From the NCBI GenBank assembly GCA_025526915.1, contig JAHLKH010000273.1, positions 1-25,748 on the forward strand: a DNA stretch of 25,748 nt, written 5' to 3'. Both the position numbers and the translations under genes were made by a program. Positions 7,752-17,519 of this stretch are shown here, piece by piece. The notes below the pieces were generated by a model. The model had not been told where the DNA came from, searched no databases, and saw only the letters and a list, made by a program, of their open reading frames with translations. This DNA comes from Entophlyctis helioformis. Taxonomy: Eukaryota > Chytridiomycota > Chytridiomycetes > Chytridiales > Chytriomycetaceae. Position 1 is the stretch's first letter. Each line of letters begins with the position of its first letter.

Positions 7752-9820
7752 TCAAAGTGTTGACTGACTCCGCCGACGTTCAAGAACGAGATCGAATGCG
7801 TGGGTGGTGTGGTGTGGTGTGGCGTGGCAGCGTCCCACTGGTCGCTCGCTCGTCCGAGCACTCGCTGCATCGTCAGCCCACAACCGTCCTTCATTCAGCC
7901 CAAGTGCCAAACAACAGCAAGCACACACAGCGCCACGCTCACAGCTGTGCATCGCATCCATCTCGGCTTTGAAGATCGCCTTGTCCAGCACGCCAACATA
8001 CGCCGTCACCTTGAGATCCACAAACATCGCCCGTCGTGCATCCACGCCATGTCCACGTCCACTTCCATGTCCAAGACGGCCACCACATGAAGCGCTCGCT
8101 CCATCAGCCGCTGTGCCTCCTCCCACAAACACCACATTGGCACGCCGCACGCCGCCATGCAGGTATCCGAGTGCGTGTATCTTGGCCAGTGCCGCGCGTG
8201 CAAGCCGCCGCTCCTCGTCGCCCCACACGCCGACACGCTGGCCGCCAAGCTGCATCACCAGACACACCATGTCGCTCGTCTTGACAACGTCGTACAGCAT
8301 CGGCACAGCATCGCCCTGGATCGCCTGCAGCGCCTTGTACATGCCCAGCTCGTTGCGCAACGCCGTGTGCACATCAAACGCCGCATGCGGGTCCTGCAGC
8401 CACACCATCTTGACCGCGACCTGGTGTCCGTGGTAGCATCCGCGTCGCACCGTCGCAAGCTGGCCCTTGCCAAGCTCCTCGTGCAGCCGGACAGTCAGAT
8501 GGCGGCGCTCGTGTCCATGCTCGTCTTGGGCAGGCACGGCTCCTTGGTGACTGCGTCTGTGGGCATCAACGGCATCCTGCACATGGGCTGTCGCAAGCTG
8601 CCGTCCGCGGTTGCACATGCACGTGGCGGGGTTGGAGTCGACCAGGTGGATGCGGCTGTTGTCCTGCATCAGCGCGCAGCCGTCTGTGACTGGCGGGATG
8701 TGCCGCCATCCCATGTCCGTCCGCCACTCGCGTTCCGGATCGGCATCGTCGGTGAGTGCCTTGCAGACGAAGAACACGAGGGCAATCGCAAGTGCAGTGA
8801 CGCCATGCTCCGCATCCACTCGAGCTGCCTCTGAGTCTGCCTCTGAGTCTGTGTGTGCCTCTGTGCCTGCACCCCATCGACCGTGTTCATGGACGGCACC
8901 AGAGATCTCGACAGCCCACACTCGGCGGTTGGCTGCACGCCTGTGCACCAACCACGTCTGGATCCCTGTCGTGATGATGCCATACAGCACGCCAGCATCC
9001 GCCATCCATGCCACCACGCCGTCCACCACCTTCTTGACCCGCGATCCGCTCTTGCTCTCATCATGGTACATCCGCACAAGCTCCTGCGCATCGCCAATGC
9101 CGCTCTCCACGCCGTCGCTGTCCGCCATCAGCCGCGTGCTCACCACCTTGCCCACAGCACGCACATCGCCGCCTTGCTTGCGGATGACAAAGTCTGCCTT
9201 GCGTCCCGACCGACCAATGCTGGCATTCTGCTCAACGCTGAACGCGGCAGGCACAGCATCCTGGAGACTGCGGATCAGGCTCACGATGGTGGCGCCAGCA
9301 TCCTGCGCATCCACGGCACTCTGGTCGTTGGCATCGCTCGCCCGTTTCCTGTTGGCACGTCAGTCAGCCGTTCAGCACACACCACACACACATTACACGC
9401 TCCGCTCACACTGGAGTCGCGCCACGACAGTCAGCCGAGTCGATCTGGTAGTACATGTCAAGATACGGCTTGATGTCCCATGCCGTCACCGCACGAGTGG
9501 CCATTCCACCACGGCTCGTGTTGCTGCCGCCAAGATCGTTCTTGTCACACGCCAGTGCATGATACGTTGCTCCTGGAAACGCGTCGTCGTCGTCTGGGCA
9601 ACCGCCGCAAGACAGCGAGAGCAAGCGAGAGGCGAGAGAGAGGGACGAGCGCAGTGTCAGGGCCGATGCGGTGGTTGGCAGGCAAGACACCAAGGCACGA
9701 CAAGACACGCCAAGCACACATTGCTCGCTCACCGCCTGGGAGTGGACTGTTGGGATTGGCAATCTGCTGCCGTCTCGTCTTGGCTTGTCCCTTCCTGTCG
9801 GCTGGCCACCTGCCGTTCAT
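7752..9820 (-). CDS. Crinkler-like protein: degenerate REase-type domain plus kinase-like domain
   Basis: Exons 9733-9820, 9410-9593 and 7752-9348 join in phase to 622 residues, starting MNGRWPADRKG. Around residues 125-230 the pattern KADFVI, AVGKVVS and VLYGIITTGIQTWLVHR resembles the restriction-endonuclease-like domain of Crinkler-type and related fungal proteins, but the usual E-x-K is not preserved. From about residue 380 there is a protein-kinase-like lobe: GKGQLATVRRG (Gly loop), VAVKMV (Lys), LHGGVRRANVVF (catalytic loop) and FVDLKV (DFG-like Asp). The catalytic Asp expected after HG is Gly, so this may be a pseudokinase. Nuclease plus kinase in one chain is an architecture described for Crinkler effectors. 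No signal peptide is seen, in keeping with an intracellular or atypically secreted protein. The C-terminus past residue 560 is low-complexity and may be over-extended, as it stops 23 bp before SIL1. Confidence 0.6.
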
Positions 9821-10210
9821 CTCGTGTTCTGTCTGTCTGTCTGGTGTGTGTGTGTGTGTGCTGTTGCGATGGAAAGCCAAGCCAAAACACAACAGATCTG
9901 GACGCAGAGTGCCCGACTTTCAAGGCTCGCTGTGTGTGGACAGCGCATGCGCACAACGGGCACATCAGGCGTGGTTGTTGTTCATGGCTGGCGAGAGCAG
10001 TCGAGACGTCACGGCAGATCCACAGCTGTGGATGCAGACACACGCAGCCATTGGCCAGTCATTCTTGCTCATCCTGCCGTCATCTGCTGGTCAGCCGATC
10101 CCGTGCTTTCGCTGCCTGGCCAGCGCTTGCCGAGATTCAAAAGCCGGCCTCTCGCCACGCTGTCAGCGTCCAGCCAGACCCATCACACACACACACACAC
10201 ACACACACAC
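9821..10210. promoter_or_regulatory. Divergent intergenic region (Crinkler-like / LRR gene)
   Basis: This stretch lies between the start of the minus-strand Crinkler-like gene and the first sure exon of the LRR gene. It has a GT repeat at about 9844-9859 and a CA repeat reaching the LRR exon. A 5' exon encoding the LRR signal peptide may hide here (an ATG at 10032 opens a weakly hydrophobic segment), but I could not fix it. Confidence 0.45.
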
Positions 10211-10211
10211 A
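10184..10211. repeat. (CA)14 microsatellite at the 5' edge of the LRR gene
   Basis: Fourteen CA units run directly into ATGAGT at 10211. If the LRR gene has an upstream signal-peptide exon, this repeat sits at the 3' end of its first intron. Confidence 0.95.
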
Positions 10212-12081
10212 TGAGTGCACCAGCAGACTGTGCGGTGCTGTCGCAGGCGTTCCCGTCGGTGTTTGCCAACACCACCAACTGCTGCTCGTTCACGATGCCG
10301 CCGTCGGGTGTCGTGTGCTCGGCCGGCCGAGTCAGCAGCATGTGAGTGGGCTTGCTGCCGCTGTGCACCGTGTTTGCCATGTCACTCACCTCGCTGTGCC
10401 TCGCTGTGCCACACTCGTTCTGGCCGATCCTGCCACGACACAGCTCGCTCATCAACCTGGATCTTGACGGTCCTGTCCCGCCGTCGCTTGGATCGCTGTC
10501 TGGGCTTGTCTCGCTGTATGGTGACGCTGGCTCTGTGTGTAGTGGCTGTCCATGCAGGCTGCTAACACTGCCGTGCACCAGCCATCTGGGACTCAACAGG
10601 TTCAACGGATCGATCCCTGACACCTTTGGCTCGTTGGATGGGTTGACATCACTGTGATCATGCTCACGGCCGTGCATTGATGGTGTCGCCACGGCTGACA
10701 CGGAGCCATGCATGTGCAGGAGGCTGAACAACAACAAACTCAGCGGTCCTGTCACGGCGGCCATCAGCCGTCTGACGTCTCTGCGCAGACTGCAAGTCAC
10801 AGTCGCTGTGCTGTGTGGCGTGTGTGCATCTGGCCAGCTCACCACGATCACAACTACCATCCATGGACAAGGATCTGTCGTTCAACCAGCTGAGCGGATC
10901 GGCCGAGTTTGTCAAGCCGCTCACCAACCTCGAGGATCTGTATGTGCTGCACTGTGCCTGGATCGTCCTGTGCAAGTGCCGACTCGTGCTAACATGGCCA
11001 CTGGCACAGCGACCTCAGCGCGAACCTGCTGTCTGCGGATCTGTCCGTGTTTGCGAGCCTCACCAAGCTGTCACGATTGTGGGTGGTTGCATGCCTCAGT
11101 CGGAGATGTGGTGCGATGGGGATGTGGATGCTGACCACAACCAACCAGCTCCATCGCCCGCAACAAAGGGTTCACAGGCACGATCGCAGACGGCTTCAGC
11201 CGCGTCGAGAACATGACCCTCTTGTATGTCCACACGGCCGCCATGCCAATGGACTGCGTGCTGACAGTGGCTGGCACGCAGCAACGTAGCAAGCAACCGT
11301 ATCCAGAGTCCCTTCTCTGGCATCATCACCAAGTGGACCAGTCTGGCCGAGCTGTATGTCTGATTGCATGCGTTGCAGGCGGCCGATGCACCAGACTGAC
11401 ATTGTGGTGCAGCCGGCTTCATGAAAACAACATCTATGGACCGATACCGGCCGATATCGGCAACCTGGTCCAGCTGAAGACGCTGTGAGTCTGTCACGAC
11501 GTGTGTCGCCACGGTCTGTGCTGACACGGTCTGTGCTGACACGGTTGGTGCTGACACGGCCTGTGCCACCAGAGTGATCAGCGACAACAGGATCAACGGC
11601 ACCATTCCAGCCTCGTTTGCCAACCTCAAGAACCTGACCCTTCTGTGCGTGTGTCGAGCATCACGAGATGATCGAGAGTCTGCTGTCTGTGAGCGACTGA
11701 CACGCACTCGCTGTGTCCATGCGGTGGTGTGAGCAGGATCATCCAAAACAACCCCGAGCTGGGCGGCGTGATGCCCACACTCGACCAGTCCATCAGCTGC
11801 GTCGTGTCTGGCACGTCCATCTCGTTTGGCGACTCTCTGACCGAGCGCAAGTGTGTCGGCGTTCAACCACCACGTACGTCGCTGCTTTGTGTCTCTTGCA
11901 TGACTGCTAGACTGACATGCGTGCGACAGCATGGAGACTCGCCACCGAGTACGTCATCACGATCGTGGTTGTGAGTGTGTTTGTGCTGCTTGTTGCCGTC
12001 GCGCTGTTCGTGGACAGACGTCGCAAGGCACGCAAGGCACGCAAGGCACGCAAGACTGCTGCTTCTGTTGCTGCTGCATGA
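10211..12081 (+). CDS. LRR receptor-like single-pass membrane protein
   Basis: Exons: 10211-10341, 10444-10515, 10582-10653, 10720-10791, 10871/2-10939, 11010-11078, 11149-11223, 11282-11353, 11413-11484, 11573-11644, 11737-11873, 11930-12081. The first gives a Cys-rich N-cap (DCAVLSQAFP, NCCSF, GVVCSAGRV), then about ten plant-type LRRs such as NRFNGSIPDTFGSLDGL and NNIYGPIPADIGNLVQL. Nine exons in a row are 68-75 nt, one repeat each, cut after the second base of a codon. The last exon encodes a membrane helix (YVITIVVVSVFVLLVAVALF) and a short basic tail with KAR repeats; there is no kinase. A signal peptide is expected upstream but was not found. The donor at 10792 is GCAAGT, and its partner acceptor needs one extra base to hold phase. 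Probably a surface recognition protein. Confidence 0.82.
11514..11558 (+). repeat. 15-bp tandem repeat in an LRR-gene intron
   Basis: Three copies of GTCTGTGCTGACACG, the third with two changes, within the intron 11485-11572. Confidence 0.9.
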
Positions 12082-12720
12082 CAGAGCTAGTCGAAGAGCG
12101 AGTCGATCGCCATGCCACCCCAGTGACTGCACTCTCGAGCCTGCTGCTCTCATCATGCACCAGAGCATGCCGAATGAACTGTATTGTTGTGGCGTCGTCG
12201 CCAAGAGCGAACGAGTGCGATGATGCGCAGCAGGTCTCACAGGAAGAAGATGGGAGCCAGCAGGGCCACCACAGCGACCTTGGGGTTCATCTCCGAGAGC
12301 GCCTGTTTCCACGTCTGCTTGCCTTTGGCCACCGCCGTGCGATCGCTGCCGGGGATCGCTGACGGGCATGTGTGTGTGCCGTGCCCGTCTTGCAGGCAGT
12401 GGAGTCCGCACGGCAACAGCCAAGAGGGCGGGCGAGTGCAGCCGCCGTCACACGACTTTCTCCGCCCGCCCCTCTGCCCGTCCGGTCGTTTGGCCGCATC
12501 CGGCGACGCGTGATTCCGCCACGAGCATTGCAGCATCACAGCATCGCAGCATCTCAGCATCGCATCGCAGATTGCTGTGCCACCCCATGCTGCATGTGGC
12601 CACACGCTGCGATCCAGCACAGCGCAGCAGCCAGAGCCGTCTTTCCCTCCATCCGACCATCCAACGCACACCAACACAACCGCAACCACAACCGCAACCA
12701 CCACCAACAGCAAGCAGCAG
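12082..12720. promoter_or_regulatory. Spacer between LRR gene and P450, P450 promoter
   Basis: A 639-bp region. The plus strand carries CAGCATC-type short repeats (12527-12570) and the TGCGATCCA motif at 12608. On the minus strand an open frame ending at 12237 closes with a hydrophobic stretch (NPKVAVVALLAPIFFL) and could be a small tail-anchored protein, but no start, splice sites or homologue could be settled. Confidence 0.4.
12608..12616 (+). promoter_or_regulatory. TGCGATCCA motif upstream of P450
   Basis: Exact 9-mer on the gene strand, 105-113 bp before the P450 start codon. Confidence 0.45.
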
Positions 12721-15136
12721 ATGGCCGCACAGAGCACTCTCTCGCCACCTCCAACCGCCATCGCAGCAGTCCAGCGCGGCCCGCTGCTCAGCATGCTCAG
12801 CCGCATCGCCAACACCGCGGTCGTGCAACGCCTTCGCAAGCGACCGCTGCTTCTCCTCCTCGTCTCTGTCCTGCTGTCGCTGTCGCTCCGAACGAGCCTG
12901 TGGTCGCTGCTTGGTCTGGCCAAGGCTTCCAAGACCAAAGACGGCGCCGCCAAGAAGGAGGTGCCGCGACCGGACAACTGGCCTTTCTTTGGCGCCTTCT
13001 TCTTTCTGTCCAAGTAGGCTGTCCATGCACTGCCCTCTCTCTCTTGAGGTGTGTGCCAAGCCACCATGCACTAACCGCCTTGCTCTGATCGCCATGCACG
13101 GACACACCGGATCATTCAATGATCATAAACGGGACTTGCAGATACGGCGTTGCTGGCAAGATGCACGTGTACTATAAGCTGCTGACGGATCGCTATGGTC
13201 CCATCTTCCAATTGAGAGCACCCATCCTGTCAGTGCGGCTTTGCATCCTCGTGTGACTGGCATCCTCGCCTCTCTGTGCGCATTGGTCAACACTTGACTC
13301 ACACAGACCCGCTTGCCCTGCAACAGCAAGCTGATCTCGCCTGGAGCCCACCTCCACGACATGGTCATCGTCTCGGACGCCGAGGCTGCCAAGCAGATCA
13401 TGAACAACACGGTCGACTTTTCCTGCAACCCGTTCTTCCAGAACGTCGGCAAGGGTCTGTCCGACTACGCGCTGTTCACGATCCCGTCTGGCAACATGTG
13501 GAAGAAGCACCGCAAGCTCCTGCAGCCTGCATTTGGCCCGTCGCATCTGCGCCATGCGGCCATCGCCACATCCGAGGTCGTTGCAGACATCGCCGCCGAC
13601 CTCAACCGTCGCATTGGCGAGGCAGCAGCGGCGGGCAAGCCGGCTGCCACGGTGATCAACATGTACGAGTACATGACGGCATTGACCATGGACGTCATTG
13701 GCAAAGTGGCGTTCTCGCACGAGTTTGAGTCGGTCAAGACCATCCACTCTCAGCAGAGCAGCGAGGTGCGTCCATGCGCGATGCCCGACTGGCGCTGTGT
13801 GGTTGACACGATGCTGACGCGACTGCAACTGGTCACCGTATCTGTGACAGACTCGCACCAAGATCGAGGACATTTTCAACATCATCTGTGTTGTGAGTCT
13901 TGTGCTTGTCATTGCAGCCAACCATCCATCAGCGTCCACTCTCCATCTCGACACGCATCTGACTCTTCTGTCCTCTCCAGCGCACCTATCTTCCTCCCTT
14001 TGCATGGAACTGGTCCGACGTCGGCCTCAAGTCGCCCCGCCCGGTGGCTGTCCGCCAATGCACATACTCGTTTGTCAAGCAGATCCTGGACGAGCGCCGC
14101 GTGTCGTCCAACAACGGCGCCAACATCACCAAGAGCAAGTGGGAGATGGATGTGCTGGATCGCCTGCTGCAGAACAATGCGACGGCAAAGAGCTCGGCTG
14201 ATGTGAGTGGAGGTACCTGTGTTGGGCTTGTGTTGCGCTCGTGTTGTGCGTAGTTGGCTGGCTGGACGAATGTGGTGATACCGACGGCTGACGGCTGACT
14301 TGGCTGCGATGCTCAGGTGCTCTCAGAGGAGGAGATCATTGGCGAGATCCTTGGGTTCTTCTTGGCGGGCCACGAGTAAGCAGATGGCACTGCGATGATG
14401 TGTGCACGACGAGTGTTGCTGACTCCAACGCTCTGTGGCATGCAGAACCACGGCACACACGCTCACGTTCTTGATGCTGGCTCTGTGCCAGAACCCGCCT
14501 GTCATGCGCAAGCTTGTGGACGAGATCGACGCCGTGTACGAGCAAGTCGACGGCAAGGTCACCAACGAGAACCTGTCGCACTTCAAGTGAGTCCGCCGCT
14601 CTCTCCATACTGCCGCGCATGCACACGCGACGTGCAAGCCGTCATCTCGCTCGCGTCGTTCTGACCGCCGATGCTCGTGCAGGTATCTCGACTGGGTCGT
14701 CAAGGAGACGCAGCGCAAGTACAACGTCGTCAACCACATCCTGCGCCACTCGAACAAAGCCGTCGAGGTCGGCGGCTACAGCTTCCCGGCCAACACGCCG
14801 TTTATTGTCAACACGCTCGACCTGCACAACAACCCAACGTACTGGCCGTCGCCCGAGTCGTTCCGCCCCGAGCGCTGGGCCGAGCCGCCGATCTCTGGCT
14901 CGTACATGCCGTTTGGCGATGGGCCGACGGTCTGCGTGGGCATGAAGATGGCAAGCATCGAGATCCGCGTTGCGACCATCTTCCTGCTGCGGCAGTTCCG
15001 GTTCGAGATGGTCGAGGGCCAGACGATCGACATCATCTCGACGATCACGACGGGACTCAAGCACGGCCTGCAGGTCCGCATCACCGAGCGCAAGGCCGAC
15101 GAGCCTCGGTCGGTGGTTGCTGCTGCGGCAAACTGA
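12721..15136 (+). CDS. Cytochrome P450 monooxygenase, microsomal type
   Basis: Eight exons (12721-13013, 13142-13228, 13327-13765, 13863-13892, 13981-14202, 14317-14375, 14446-14586, 14683-15136) give 574 residues with all phases closing and no indel. Residues about 41-58 (RPLLLLLVSVLLSLSL) are an ER membrane anchor, then a proline-containing hinge (VPRPDNWPFFG). The I helix reads GFFLAGHETTAHTLTF, the K helix KETQRKY (E-x-x-R), then FRPERW, and the haem loop PFGDGPTVCVGMKMA with the Cys ligand. All core motifs are intact, so the enzyme should be active; family and substrate cannot be told. Exon 4 is a 30-nt microexon (IEDIFNIICV). The start ATG has a good purine context, and the F-box gene begins 84 bp after the stop. 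Confidence 0.93.
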
Positions 15137-15220
15137 GCGTCGTCTTGATCGTCGTCGTTGTTCTTGGTGCTGGATTGAACGCAACTCTCTGTTTCATGCC
15201 ACGCTTGCCGCGACTGCGAC

Positions 15221-17290
15221 ATGGCCGCGTCCGAATCGTTTGGCGACACGCAGCCAGCAGCCGGCAGCCCGCCGCAGTCGCAGTCGCTTGTGGGCGTCGA
15301 CAGCCACGGCCACGACCAGCCGCACGGCCACGGCCACGACAACAGCAACGACCCGCCGCAGGCACGCAGCGCAGCGACCCGGCTGCCGGCCGAGCTGCTG
15401 CTGCTCATCCTCGGCCGGCTGGAGCGCAAGCCGCAGCTGCTGAGTGCCGCGCTCGTGTGCCGGGCGTGGGCGGCGGCCGGCCTGCCGCTGCTGTGGCGCC
15501 GCATCGAGTGCTTCACCGACGACTGTGCGTATCCGAGCACGCATCTGCTGGCTACCCACGCATGCCTGCCAGCCTGCCTGCCTGCCCGGCTAACCACTCC
15601 GCCCCCGCCGTGCGCAGGGGACTCGTTCAAGAGCCTGTTTCTCAAGCCCCGCCGGCTGTGGCTCGACTACCGCACCGCCATCCACTCGCTGTCGCTGACC
15701 GCCTCGTCGTACCCGTGGCTGCACGGCGACCTGCGGCTGTCCAACCTGCGCACGCTGCTGTCCGCCTGCCGATCGCTGGCGCGGCTGGTCGTCGACACGC
15801 CGTCGCTCAACGACGACGACGCGTGGATCCTGTCGACGGCGTGTCCGGCGCTCACGCATGTGCGGCTGGTGTCGGGCCTGCATTCGACGGGCCGGATCTC
15901 GGACGAGGGCCTGGTGGCACTGGCGCAGAACTGCAAGGCCCTGCGCGGGCTGGGGCTGAAGAGCATGTCGGCAGACGTGGTCACGGAGCGTGGCGTGCTC
16001 GCGATCGTCGACGGCACTCGTGGGCGGCTCGAGTCGTTTGGGCTGGAGCTGAGCGGCCCGCGGCTGCCGGTCGGCGCGGGTGGAGGAAGCGGGCACGGCA
16101 GCGGCCATGGGGCGGGTGTTGGCGGTGGCGGTGGTAGTGGCCAGCCACTCGCAGGGCCAGCGTCCATGGCAGGATCTACAGGCGGATCGGGCGGGCTGAG
16201 CAGTGCAGGCGGCAGCTTCGTCGACACCACCGATAGCGCTCGCCGTCTGGGCGACGCGCTCGCCGCTCTCGTGACGAGCAACCCTGGCCTGAGCAGCCTG
16301 TCGCTGGACTGGCCCGTGGCGATGGACACCACGCTGGCCGCCGCAGCCGCAACCCTCACACGCCTCACGCACCTGCAGCTCGGCAACACGCGATCCGTGG
16401 CAGTCATCACCACCCTCATTGCGCGCAACCCGCTGCTGGCCTCCGTGCGGCTCGTCGACATCCCGCTCGCGGCATCGCCAGCGTCAATCGCCTCGCTCCT
16501 GACGCCGCTGCTCGAGTCTGCCCAGCCGCTGCCGCCACGGCTAACGTGCCTCGACCTCGACGGCCTCGGCTTCCTGCCGGACCTCGTCCCCATCACGGCC
16601 TCGTTCACGCGCCTCACGACGCTCAAGCTGTCGCCCTCGCGCCGCATGGCGTCGGTCCATTCGACCAGCCTCGACGACCTCCTCGTGCGTGTCGCCCAGT
16701 CCCTACCGCTCCTGCAGGTGCTCGCCGTGCCCATCCTCTCAGACCCCGTGCTCGTCGCTTTTGTGCAGGCGTGTCCGCACCTCGTGGATCTCGACGTCAT
16801 GGACGGCCGCTTCCTCTCCAATCTGAGCATCGTCGTGCTTGCCAAGAGCTGCGGCCGGCTGGCGAGACTCGCGCTCGGATCTGCAAAAGACGTGGGCGAT
16901 GCGGGCGTCGAGGCTGTCGCGAGGTTCTGTGGCCAGAGACTCGTTCGCCTCGTGCTGCCGTTTGGCGCTGGTGGCATCACTGTCAGGGGCTTGGATGCCG
17001 TTACAAGAGACTGCTCTGGGCTGAGGGGGCTGGCCAACGTGCCTGCGAGCGTCGGTGTCCAGGCTCTGCTGGACATGCTGCCGCGTCTCGACAAACTGCT
17101 CGTGGTCTCGCTGTGCATGGCGAGCGTTCCCAGCGCCACCAGTCCCGCGTCTGCCAGTCTCGCTGCTTCTGGCGGCGCTGGACTCCATGCCGGCGGGCCA
17201 GCCGGTGCACGCTTCTTTCTGTCGCGCGAAGACCAGGACCGCATCAAACGCGCATGCAAGCGTCTCAAGCACATTGTCCATAATGGCTGA
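15221..17290 (+). CDS. F-box/LRR protein (probable SCF ubiquitin-ligase substrate receptor)
   Basis: After a His/Gly-rich N-terminus, an F-box lies at about residues 50-100 (TRLPAELLLLILGRLER, LVCRAWAAAGLPLLWRRI), which would bind Skp1. Leu-rich repeats of the GRR1/AMN1 type follow (CPALTHVRLVSGLH, GLVALAQNCKALRGLGLK, CPHLVDLDVMDGRFL, VVLAKSCGRLARLAL), broken by a Gly/Ser-rich linker near residues 285-330. A 93-nt intron fits at 15525-15617 (GTGCGT to CGCAG); removal gives CFTDDWDSFKSL and about 658 residues. The intron is a multiple of three and has no stop, so retention would add 31 residues. Starts at an ATG 84 bp after the P450 stop on the same strand. The family is clear; the target is unknown. 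Confidence 0.87.
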   Translation: MAASESFGDTQPAAGSPPQSQSLVGVDSHGHDQPHGHGHDNSNDPPQARSAATRLPAELLLLILGRLERKPQLLSAALVCRAWAAAGLPLLWRRIECFTDDCAYPSTHLLATHACLPACLPARLTTPPPPCAGDSFKSLFLKPRRLWLDYRTAIHSLSLTASSYPWLHGDLRLSNLRTLLSACRSLARLVVDTPSLNDDDAWILSTACPALTHVRLVSGLHSTGRISDEGLVALAQNCKALRGLGLKSMSADVVTERGVLAIVDGTRGRLESFGLELSGPRLPVGAGGGSGHGSGHGAGVGGGGGSGQPLAGPASMAGSTGGSGGLSSAGGSFVDTTDSARRLGDALAALVTSNPGLSSLSLDWPVAMDTTLAAAAATLTRLTHLQLGNTRSVAVITTLIARNPLLASVRLVDIPLAASPASIASLLTPLLESAQPLPPRLTCLDLDGLGFLPDLVPITASFTRLTTLKLSPSRRMASVHSTSLDDLLVRVAQSLPLLQVLAVPILSDPVLVAFVQACPHLVDLDVMDGRFLSNLSIVVLAKSCGRLARLALGSAKDVGDAGVEAVARFCGQRLVRLVLPFGAGGITVRGLDAVTRDCSGLRGLANVPASVGVQALLDMLPRLDKLLVVSLCMASVPSATSPASASLAASGGAGLHAGGPAGARFFLSREDQDRIKRACKRLKHIVHNG

Positions 17291-17519
17291 TGATCTGTGC
17301 CTGGCTGTCCTCTGATATCCATACAATTAAAGGGGGGGAGCTAGGATGGACATAAAACAGGCGTTCAAGTCTATTGACCATGTGCGTTGTGAGTTTTTGT
17401 TCGTGACTGGCTCCGTACCCCAGCCGCGCTCCGACGGTATTACAGGACCACGACTGGACTTGGGGGGGGCTGAATGACAAAAAAAGGGGGGTTGAGAAGC
17501 GGTTGGCTTGATCGACCTC
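17291..17519. other. Convergent 3' spacer (F-box / Stm1-like)
   Basis: The 229 bp between two convergent stop codons is lower in GC than its surroundings and has G-runs near 17332-17338, 17461-17469 and 17485-17490. It is presumed 3' untranslated sequence of both genes. Confidence 0.5.

Noticed and set aside
12154..12240. Possible UGA recoding (selenoprotein), because an open stretch follows the TGA at 12237
   Set aside because: No SECIS-like structure or known selenoprotein family was recognised, and the following residues do not resemble a conserved domain.
12237..12423. Minus-strand open frame ending in a hydrophobic stretch (KQTWKQALSEMNPK then AVVALLAPIFFL), possible small tail-anchored protein
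   Set aside because: No start, splice pattern or family could be settled; a donor GTGAGA at its end could extend it antisense into the LRR gene, which is implausible.
12554..12754. Minus-strand hydrophobic ORF over the P450 start
   Set aside because: Antisense to the P450 start and promoter; the hydrophobic run comes from a CAA/CCA-rich promoter sequence.
15667..17322. Minus-strand 551-codon ORF
   Set aside because: Shadow of the F-box/LRR gene caused by GC-rich codon positions; Ser/Arg-rich composition with no recognisable domain.
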